Assembly (NCBI GenBank): GCA_030710605.1
Contig: CP092870.1
Coordinates: 90,087,993 to 90,151,992 of the forward strand
Origin: Cordylochernes scorpioides
Taxonomy: Eukaryota; Arthropoda; Arachnida; Pseudoscorpiones; Chernetidae
Length of the DNA stretch: 64,000 nucleotides
Reading direction: 5' to 3'
Part shown: in pieces, positions 1 to 7,948 of the stretch
Numbering within the stretch: the stretch's first letter is position 1
Layout of the letters: each line of letters starts with the position of its first letter
Notes under the pieces: generated by a model
The model's input: the letters and a program-made list of their open reading frames with translations, nothing else
Told to the model about the DNA's origin: nothing
The model's database searches: none
Made by a program: the position numbers and the translations under genes

Positions 1-296
1 AATTGCACTTTTGCATTATTTCCTCATATGGTTTTGCGTTTAAAACATCATTTTGGCTTTGAATATCCATTTCTTGATTTTTAAAGCTAATTATTATTAT
101 TTTTTTAATTTTAACACACAAAATGCGATATCCCGGCTAGGGATAATTGCGTCGATTTACATTTTTTTAAAACAGAAGCAGCCATAAACATATTATACAA
201 GAAAAGGTAATCAAAAATAAAAAAGAGAAACGATAATATATATTAGGAACCTGAAGCTAACTATAGATTCGGCATCTTTTTTTGGTTGTTGATGTA
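1..296. other. AT-rich sequence, nothing recognised
   Basis: No ORF, RNA gene or repeat boundary could be supported here. Its right end abuts a decayed hammerhead-bearing repeat. Confidence 0.5.
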
Positions 297-460
297 CAGC
301 TTACACTACGCTGACATGAGCCAACAGTCTGAAGCACGTATAGTAGTTGGCTTTTATTTAAATTTATAAAAATAAGGAGATGCCATTTACTTAATTTATC
401 CACCTTATCCCAGTACAATTTCACATTTGTGCTATTCTTTCACATTGTTTCGCAATCTCA
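297..460 (+). repeat. Decayed hammerhead-bearing repeat copy
   Basis: Positions 303-349 align by eye with the intact hammerhead at 541-590: stem I halves around CTAC/GTAG are kept, but the core reads CTGACATGA and GAAGC, so it is probably inactive. The downstream part (about 342-450) starts at the motif AAGGAGATGCC and recurs at about 62165-62240, so this is one member of a dispersed family. Confidence 0.5.
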
Positions 461-540
461 AGCACTTTTGGTCCTAACTACACGTTTTATGATTTTTCAG
501 GATACCTGAATGATCAGTTTTTTTTGTCGTTGAGGTACAG

Positions 541-590
541 CTTGCACCACGCTGATGAGGGCCAACAGCCCGAAACGCGTACGTGGTTAG
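541..590 (+). ncRNA. Hammerhead ribozyme, minimal type I fold
   Basis: Every conserved hammerhead element is present. Stem I is 546-551 paired with 582-587 (ACCACG/CGTGGT, 6 bp). The core CTGATGA is at 552-558. Stem II is GGGC/GCCC (559-562 with 568-571) with a 5-nt CAACA loop. GAAA is at 572-575. Stem III is the very short self-complementary ACGCGT (575-580), and the cleavage-site residue A581 follows. Such palindromic stem III sequences are known in minimal hammerheads of animal retroelements, which tend to act as dimers. The host repeat is small and non-coding. Catalysis is inferred from structure only. Confidence 0.8.
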
Positions 591-595
591 TTTTT

Positions 596-735
596 CTTGA
601 TTAATCAAGAATAGGTAATTTGCTAATTCTGGAATAATTAATATCGACGAAAAGTTGATATTTATTCCGATAAATGGCACAAGCCATCTGCAACTTTCAG
701 TTGCACGATAAGGAGATGCCTTTTTCTTTATATAT
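596..735. repeat. Short dispersed repeat downstream of hammerhead
   Basis: Contains a perfect dyad at about 597-614 (TTCTTGATTAATCAAGAA). The block 645-725 with GATATTTATTCCGA, CAGTTGCACGATAAGGAGATGCC recurs in related form at 42012-42105 and 62102-62178. Probably the 3' part of the same repeat family as the ribozyme. Confidence 0.5.
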
Positions 736-984
736 ACAGCGAACCCCAATGGAACTGAACCTTTGGTTCATTATAGCCATAGTTCACTATAGCCGCACTT
801 TACTGTATCATAGAATATAAATAGGAATTATTTCAAATTCGTCAAAAGAGGGTTTTTCGCTATATCCCCGGTCTGTTTGAGATAGGTTTTACTGTGCAGT
901 GAAATACGGCATATAAAGAACCATATCTATAGTCAACCAAAAGTTTAGCCCCATTGGGGTTCACTATAAAGAGCTTTTACTGTA
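735..984. repeat. Pogo/Tigger-like MITE fragments (two)
   Basis: Two adjacent fragments of the window's commonest palindromic repeat. Diagnostic blocks are GAACCCCAATGG, TGGTTCACTATAGCCA, TATTTCA(G)GTTCGTTATAAGGG and the terminal GGTTTTACTG. The left CAGTAAAACCTCGC end is missing here. Confidence 0.6.
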
Positions 985-1786
985 TTTATTTTTCAAATCC
1001 GAAAATAAAATTACATTTTTACGTTCAATTATTCTCGAAAATTTCCTTCGCAAGTGAGACGCCCTAATATACTAGTGCTATATGGCATATAATTGTTTTA
1101 TTATAGGAAAACTAAATATGTCTAGTATACAAAAGATTTGCGATCAATTTAACAAAGAAAATCTTTCTCCAATATTTTATGGATGCAATTGATTCTAAAA
1201 ACCCGGTAGTAAATTTCTTCTTTTTTTTCAATAGAAACTTTATGATACAAAAGCTATAAGATTTTATAACACCAATCCCTTCCTCTCACATAACATAATC
1301 ATCCCGTATTCTTACTAGGTACCCTGTAGGCCAAAGTGAATTTGAACAGAAAAAAAAAAAAAGAAAAAAAAGAAAGGGTTTCTTTGAGATTTCACTTAGA
1401 ACAAACTTTATTTGATTTCAAGTTTTTATTTTATTTTATATTTAAAGGATTCAAACTTTGGTGTTTTGTTCCGAGTTGTATATTGAATCCATCCTATTGA
1501 TTTTTTTTTACTTTCATTTTTAGAATTTTATATTCGTTTTTGAAATGTAATTTTTTAAAACTTTTTTTCTCTCTCTCTATTTTTTCATTTGAGAGTTTCT
1601 CTCGTATAAAATAAATTTACTATGTTGGAAAAACACTAACTAAATTATGTTCATATATATTGAAGGACACTATAACCTTTTTTATCGCTCCAACCATAGT
1701 ACATGTACCCCCGAACAAGCGTGTATAACTTTTTTTATGATAAAAATAAATTTCTGGAGTTTTTGTTTTATTCTTAATATATATAG
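985..1786. other. AT-rich stretch, nothing recognised
   Basis: Homopolymer-rich, no coding signal or recognised repeat found by eye. Confidence 0.4.
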
Positions 1787-1965
1787 TAAGTAAAACCTCG
1801 CTAAAACGATCTTGGAATATAATGAACCTGAAATAACCCCTCTATAGTGAACCCCAATAGGACCTTTGGTTCACTATAGCCATGGTTCAATATAAGACAT
1901 ATATCACTGTATTATAAAATATAAATGGGATTATATCAGATTTGTTATAAGGGAAGGTTATCCCC
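1787..1965. repeat. Pogo-like MITE copy
   Basis: Begins GTAAAACCTCGCT and carries GAACCTGAAATAA, GTGAACCCCAATAGG and GTTATAAGGGAAGGTTA. It is a diverged member of the CAGTAAAACCTCGC family, and its right terminus is lost. Confidence 0.6.
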
Positions 1966-2590
1966 CGGGGTGTTTGTTTATTTTCGATATATATGTGGGG
2001 TGGTTGCGTGATGTGTTGGTGTGGCTTGTGGAAAGGCCGCTGATAAAATTATAATTAAAATTAATTTATTTAAAGCCAGAAATATATAGAGAGAAAAGAA
2101 GTAACGGTTGAAGTAACGGCCGTTGGGAGCAGGCCTTGTTGTTATGACGCCCCGCTCGCATGCGTAGTGTGTAGTGGGGCCGCCACTTTATTGCCCGTAG
2201 TATGTGTATTGAAACTTTGTCCCAGTTCGCGCTCGCTGAAGCAAAGTGTGGTCGCCACATATATATATGAAAAAAGAGGTTTTTCTGCTTGATTTTGGTA
2301 TGCAGTCATGGAAAAGATTATAATAAAATTAGTTATCAAAATAGCTTTAATTGGGCTTATGGAATAATGAAAAAACAATTTGATAAAAGTACTGCCTGGC
2401 TTAAGGCGTAAGAATAAAAAAATGAAAAACTTATTTACATAATGTACAAAAGGTTTGAGCCGGCCATCGGGAAACAACAACAATGAGTTTTTATAGGGGA
2501 AGCGTGACCTCTGGCAGTCGATTTAGCAGAGTATTTGTAGCTATGAAATATAATTTTAAATAAAATAATATTTTAATATAACACATTTAT
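1966..2590. other. Unassigned; locally GC-richer patch
   Basis: Positions 2100-2260 are richer in G+C than the surroundings (CGGCCGTTGGG, CCCCGCTCGC), but I can assign no gene. Short ORFs here have no recognisable domain. Confidence 0.3.
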
Positions 2591-2591
2591 A

Positions 2592-2827
2592 TAGTAGAAC
2601 CTCGCGCTAAACCGTACCTGAGATATAACGATCCTGAAAAATAATCCCTATTATATTATACGGTAAAACCCTCTATAGAACGAACCCCAATGACACTGAA
2701 CCTGTGGTTCACTATAGCCATGGTTCATTATAACCATAGTTCACTCTATTATAAAATGGGGATTATTTCAGGTTTGTTATAAGGGAAGGTTCGCTACATC
2801 CCCAGTCGTTTTAGAGAGGTTTTACTG
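2592..2827. repeat. Pogo-like MITE copy
   Basis: Runs from TAGTAGAACCTCGCG to GGTTTTACTG with the family's internal blocks, and is slightly longer than other copies because the left part contains an extra GAACC-type segment. Confidence 0.65.
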
Positions 2828-2960
2828 TATAATATAAAACAATGGTTATAGCGAGGTTTGACTGCCTCGTTGATATAAAGTTCGAAAAATCATATCAAAT
2901 AGAGGGATATAATAAAAATTATATAAATATATATAATATACATTATTATATCTATTAATA

Positions 2961-3134
2961 CAGTAAAAAACCCTCACTAAAATGAACTAGGGATATAGCA
3001 AACTACCCTATAACGAACCTGAAATAATCCCTATTTTTATTTTCGAATACAGTCAACCATGGCTATAGTGAAACAATGAATATAGTGAACAAAAAGTTCA
3101 GTTACACTACAGTTAGCTATATCGAGGTTTTACT
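2961..3134. repeat. Pogo-like MITE copy, complete
   Basis: Starts CAGTAAAAAACCCTCAC at a TA and ends GAGGTTTTACTC. Both terminal inverted repeats and the central blocks are present in reverse orientation to the copy at 2592. Confidence 0.7.
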
Positions 3135-3388
3135 CTATATAAACAAATATGGCCGCTCACATGGGCATTTTAGATGGCAGAGCGCCATTAGTGGATAAAA
3201 ATCAACTAAAAGTTTATTTAGACTTGTTCCTTGATATATGGCCAACCACAAACGCGTTTCGAACTTTTAGCCCTCGCAAGTGTAATGCAGGCTCTACCTC
3301 GAATGTCAAATGATTTTATTGTTTTAAATATGGTACAGATTTTATCTATGATGCACTAGCGCGCCATCTGTTATCAAAAATCGAAAAT

Positions 3389-3561
3389 ATTTAGACGCGT
3401 AAGATTATTTTTGAAATTAAACAATTTCTACTGTCCTTACTGCAATGGAAAAATTAATGGGAGGTATGGTTCATCAGTGGTGAACTCTCCCATTAATTTT
3501 TCCATTTCAGTAAGGGCAGTAGAAATTGTTTAATTTCAAAAAGAATCTTACGCGTCTAAAA
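3389..3561. repeat. Foldback MITE with 75-bp arms
   Basis: Left arm 3389-3465 (TTTAGACGCGTAAGATT onward) is nearly the exact inverse of right arm 3487-3561. They are separated by a short centre with TGGTTCATCAGTGGTGAAC. Relics with the same GCGCCATCTGTTATC and GACGCGTAAGATT blocks lie at about 17225-17310 and 40210-40450. Confidence 0.7.
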
Positions 3562-3609
3562 TAGTTTCAGATTTTATCTATGTATTGTAGGTTGTTTTTG
3601 GTGTTTCAG

Positions 3610-3723
3610 GCATCTAGGCAATACCTCAAAGACCAATATTTATCCAAGAAGCTTCCTGTGACTTTAAAAAATAGGCATTTAAGGCAAAATTTGCGTAGAT
3701 ACGCTGACCATTTCGAAAAATAA
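3610..3723 (+). other. Possible isolated terminal exon
   Basis: A pyrimidine-rich stretch ending in TTTCAG (about 3593-3609) precedes 37 stop-free codons ending in TAA, reading a basic peptide rich in K, R, L and Y. It could be a terminal exon or transposon relic. A run this long arises by chance fairly often in a 64-kb window, so support is weak. Confidence 0.15.
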
Positions 3724-3771
3724 GAGGAAAAGGGTGGAATAATATATGAGAGCTGTATTGTTTTTATGATT

Positions 3772-3851
3772 CAGTGAACTATGGCTATAAAAAACCATAG
3801 TGAACTCAAGTTCACTTCTATTGATGTTCACGAGAGAGGAGTTTTACTGCA
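3772..3851. repeat. Pogo-like MITE, 3' half only
   Basis: Contains CAGTGAACTATGGCTATAA and ends GTTTTACTGC, matching the outer half of the CAGTAAAACCTCGC family. Confidence 0.5.
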
Positions 3852-3894
3852 TATTCATTCATTGTTTAGTTATACCAGGAGTACAGGAGGCAAT

Positions 3895-4095
3895 AATATT
3901 AATAATGGGTAGTTCGCGACTGTCTTTTCAGTGCTAGTGCAACATATGTCTACACATGTCAAATAATGTTTGAAATTATCACTCGCAAAGTTCCAGATCG
4001 CCTTTTGGTTACTTGCACTCATTAGTATAGTTTGGACTTATAGAAGAATGGAAGGACAGTAAAGCATAAAAAAACTCAATTTGGGGTTCGATTCT
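3895..4095. repeat. Dispersed repeat family C copy
   Basis: Shares scattered blocks (GGGTAGTT, ATGTCTACACATGT, GGTTACTTGCACTCA) with segments at about 13400-13580, 31680-31850, 40700-40760, 57200-57290 and 60040-60240, in both orientations. The family is undefined to me. No coding capacity seen. Confidence 0.4.
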
Positions 4096-4392
4096 GGTTT
4101 GTCTCTGTCATAAAACAATCCCTGTGTGATTCAATAATGCACACATTGTAGTTTAGGGGATAAAAAGAAAGAGTGTGGTAAATATCCTTTTTATTCAACG
4201 AAGGAATGAGAAACCTAATTAACGCCTGTAATTGAATAATGTATTGTGGGGCTTTGAAATTAAATTTTAATTGCCCTTATTGATTAGTCATCTTCATGTA
4301 ATTATGTTATAATTATGATAATCTATCATTATATCCCTAGGAAAATAGTGAAGTGAAATAAGGTTGGTGTGGGGCTCTTTAATAATAAACTA

Positions 4393-4475
4393 CAGTAAAA
4401 CCTCGCTATAGTGAACTGCAATAGAAATAAACTTTTATTTCACTATAGCAATGTGGTTATAATATGTTATGCCCC
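4393..4475. repeat. Pogo-like MITE, left half
   Basis: Starts TACAGTAAAACCTCGCTATAG and continues through GTGAACTGCAATAG to the mid-element block; the right half is absent. Confidence 0.6.
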
Positions 4476-4488
4476 ACACACAACACAA

Positions 4489-4668
4489 CAGTAGAACCTC
4501 TCCATGAGAGGACACTTTGGTTAGATAACACCTTTCTATAAAGGATTGTTTTCATTGACATAAATGAACATTTTAACTAATTCGCAGCTATCCGGTAAAG
4601 GAAACCTCTCCCTAAAGGACACGCTGCCTCTGCAATTAGGTGTAAACTTTTACAAGGAGATTCTACTA
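4489..4668. repeat. Palindromic MITE, CAGTAGAACCTCTCC ends
   Basis: Begins CAGTAGAACCTCTCCATG and ends GGAGATTCTACTA, with inner blocks about AGGACACT and AAAGGACAC. The ends resemble pogo/Tigger termini, but the interior differs from the commoner family. Confidence 0.6.
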
Positions 4669-4670
4669 TA

Positions 4671-4866
4671 TACACCTATGTACAAAACTTAAGGAAGTGA
4701 AAATTTGCTTTTTTTTTAAAGAGACAAATGCAATTTTGTTCACACTTGATCATCTCGTGTCTTCAATAAAGTTTACTTTGTATTAATTATCTTTCAGAGT
4801 TATTGTCTGAATCCCTATATACCATGTTAGAAGGTACAACTTCCTTATGTTTTGTACATTAGTGTA
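4671..4866. repeat. Tc1-like MITE
   Basis: Inverted ends TACACCTATGTACAAAACTT and AAGTTTTGTACATTAGTGTA-type sequence with the internal blocks GTTCACACTTGATCATCTCG and CTTCAATAAAGTT. The same layout recurs at 19474, 22005, 31418, 42944, 60394 and 63369. Flanked by TA, as expected for Tc1/mariner-derived MITEs. Confidence 0.7.
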
Positions 4867-5117
4867 TGCAAAATTGGGTGTAGGAGAAGCTTCAGCAGAT
4901 CCGCGATTCATCTTAGCGAGTTTTGGCTGCTACACCAATAGACTTTTGCGACTCCTTTCTTGAAATCTTCCATTTTTTTCGATGCAGCTCTGTAGTAGGC
5001 AAATTTAGCCATTCAATGAGACATATCTATCCATGTATTTTTTTCAGGTTTTTCTTCTATACCTTCTTTTTGCGTTCATAAGAGCTTTATTTTGTTTTTT
5101 GGAGAATAAGTTAATGC
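4867..5117. other. Unassigned AT-rich spacer
   Basis: No ORF or recognised repeat. Confidence 0.4.
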
Positions 5118-5292
5118 AATAAAACCCCTTTATAGCAAACCCAAATAGGACTAAACCGTTGGTTCCCTATAGCCATGTTTCGTTTTAGCCATAGTTTACT
5201 GTATTATAAAATATAAATGGGAATTATTTCAGATTCGTCATAAGGGAAAGTTCGCTATATCTCAGGTTCGTTTTAGCGAGGTTTTAGTGTAG
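5118..5292. repeat. Pogo-like MITE copy
   Basis: CAATAAAACCCCTTTATAG to GCGAGGTTTTAGTG, with all family blocks including TCGTCATAAGGGAAAGTTCGC. Confidence 0.7.
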
Positions 5293-5764
5293 TTTGAAGT
5301 GCCATCTATCTAATAAATTCTATACATTATGTGACACATTCGAAATTCCAATAGTAAAGCGGTCTGGAAAATCATTTGGCTAAACTGCTGAGAGGACTCA
5401 TTGCTGATAAGCATAGAACTCTGTCAAATCTTTCCCACCATCGCAGTAAATTCTGCACGAGTAGTTTCGAATGAAATTTCTATGAAAAGAAACATTAGGG
5501 CCGTCAAAATTGAATGAAATTTATTGGATAACCTGAGTTGTCGTCCTTATCTAATTGAATAATATGTTAGTTTTTATAAGGTTAGGTGTTGACCTGGTGA
5601 TATTGTCCTTTATTAATCTCCCATTTCTTAAACTGTCCAGGTGGGAGATTCTGCCCGCAGCTATCTTCCTGCCAGCATAGCTTGTAGACGTATTTGAAGC
5701 GCCTCCTCCACCACGTTGAGTTGAAAATACCTCCCGTGGGGTAAGTAGTCTAACAGATACTATT

Positions 5765-5935
5765 TCCGAAAATTATCACACACAGACATACAGCTTTATT
5801 GAGACCAGCCGTCTTATACAAATTCACCACAGAAAGGAAGCATAGATGGAGCTCCTATACTCCAGGCAGCGCAGAACCCAACAGCCTCCAGGTCCGACGC
5901 ATGTCCAGTGGCGACAGAATCCAGCATAGGTTAGC
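5765..5935. repeat. Dispersed repeat family D copy
   Basis: About 165 bp shared with 30235-30405. Blocks GTCTTATACA, TTCACCACAG, GATGGAGCTCCTATACTCCA and CATGTCCAGTGGC are nearly identical. It is richer in G+C than its surroundings. I see no long ORF or tRNA-type A/B box. Confidence 0.6.
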
Positions 5936-6819
5936 GTATCACTGAAAATTATCTTTTGTTATCTTATAGTTCGACAAGAGATATGGAAGATAGAAAATGA
6001 GAGAAAAGAAAAACTTCAGGATGACAGTGCAATTTATTTAAGGCACAAGAAATTATTTATAATTAAATTTATAAAATACAAGATAGGCAATGAGTGAAAT
6101 TTATAGAGAGATTTAATATATATACAAATTGATATTATGTTAATAAAATGATAAATGCTTTGCTATATATCTCCTTCACTATTGAATCCGTGACCCACAG
6201 TTTGAAAATAGTGTTGTTATTGACTTGGATTATGACGTGTTTCTGCCAAGGATTCACTCAGAGTTTTGGAACTTTGTCTCTAGTAACTTCGCGTCCTTTC
6301 TCTTTCAGCATGAAGAGCAGCTTTGGTGTCCTATCGTCAATAGGGACATAGTCATCTTTAAAGGAAGTTTTAGCTTTGACACAGCGGTGGAATTCTGGAG
6401 GCAGTCTAAATAAAATGCAGATCACAGCATTCATTGTCTCAAGGTCTTCTCGGCAATCTTCAGTTTGTCTCCTCTATCCTTACCCATAATTTCCAGCAAA
6501 ATGTAATGTAGAAAATTAGGGGAAGACAAACTTCAAAATAACAGTATATAATTTATGTTTAAAGCACAAGAAAAAAAAAATATTTTTTATAAAATGCAAG
6601 AGAATCAATGAAGGAAGTTTATAGACAGAGTAGCAGAATATAAATATACAAATTTATATAATATGTACATATAAGATAATGAATACTTTGCTACAATAGA
6701 TTATTCAGAGATTGATATCATGAATAAATGTCTGTTAATACATCAAGCTTTCACTTACCTCGACGCCTTTCTAACAGGAGTACTGTTGATTCATTATAAC
6801 GCCCCGTATTAGAATTAAA
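5936..6819. repeat. Dispersed repeat family B, two copies
   Basis: Segments 5995-6165 and 6515-6720 are diverged copies of one another (ACTTCAGGATGACAG, TTAATAAAATGATAAATGC). A third copy lies at 39650-39798 and 40060-40115. No protein recognised in the short ORFs here. Confidence 0.5.
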
Positions 6820-7113
6820 TACACCTATCCCCCGATTTACGCGGTAGATACGTTCCTAAGAAAAACGTGTGAATCGAAGATTACAAATTTTCGCGAAATT
6901 TTTATGCGAAGAAATACAGACACAGTGTGCGTGTGCAGCAAGTCAGCACATAGGCTCGGGATTCCTCGTGAGATGTGTACACATCGCATGTGTTTAATCA
7001 CAGTAGCATTTAGTATAGTGCGATAAAAACAAAAAAAAAAGAACTTATTTGGAAAACCGTGTAAAAGCGAAAACGTGTAAAACAAGTACCGTGTAAATCG
7101 GGGGATAGGTGTA
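6820..7113. repeat. MITE with CACCTATCCCCCGATTTAC ends
   Basis: Inverted ends TACACCTATCCCCCGATTTA and TAAATCGGGGGATAGGTGTA. They are followed internally by matching CGCGGTA/TACCGTG, and flanked by TA. Length is 294 bp with no ORF, so it is non-autonomous. The ends suit a pogo/Tigger-like transposon. Confidence 0.75.
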
Positions 7114-7948
7114 TATATGTGGCAATATCGTTGCGGAATTTCTTGTTGTTGGATGCGAATGGTGAGATTTGATTGAAGCGCAGTCGTTTGAGTGGAAGTT
7201 GCAGCATACAGTTAGGAATAATCAGGACACGTGATGGGGTTTGAAAATGAAAGGCAACTGGATTGGAGGAAAGAAAGCTTGAGAAGAGTTGAGCGATTTG
7301 ACTTATTAATTATCTGATCACATGGCGGTGATTGACTTAACTATGGGGTGAGCGGGAAGGTCTCGAGAGTAGATGTTACCTTGTTGAGAGCGAAATCACT
7401 ACTAGGTCCGAACTCGGCGAGAGCGAGTGAACAACTGTAGGTGTTGTTCCTATGAGAGCTAAAACACCCCTCAAGTGCGTTTATGTTATGTGTACAGGAG
7501 ACATGGAAATCTATATAACCTTTATGTGTAATTTTTATCTTTGTGTGTGTTGTGAAAAAATGTTAGAAGTCTGTTGTGTAAGAAATGTGTGATCGAGTTC
7601 TATGTGTTGTCTTGTGGATGTGGAATTGGATGATAAAAATCGATATGTAGACTCGAACTGGAATCAAAAATCGGTGGCATAGCGAGGTTCCCAGTTGACC
7701 TCAATAGGGGACCTTCTCATTGTAATTAGAGATACGGAAGTGGGGTGTGTCGGGCAAAAGAGAGGGAATGAAATTGGAGATCGGACGAGGCGCTCCGCTT
7801 TGTTTGCATAGGCCGAATTTATCGCCGCGGACTACACTTCCTGTCGCGGTGTCTCAAAATTCTCATTTCCTGCCGTCTATTTATTTTGGGGTGTGGCTCG
7901 GATCTTGTTTTTGGAGTATGATTTCTCCGACATTGGTTGGTCATCTTC
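7114..7948 (-). other. Element 1 downstream region, 3' LTR not found
   Basis: On the coding strand of element 1 this is pyrimidine-rich 3' non-coding sequence, like the 1-kb 3' leader-to-LTR region of element 2. None of the 5' LTR blocks seen at 11490-12000 could be found here, so a 3' LTR is either lost or too diverged for me to see. Confidence 0.35.
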
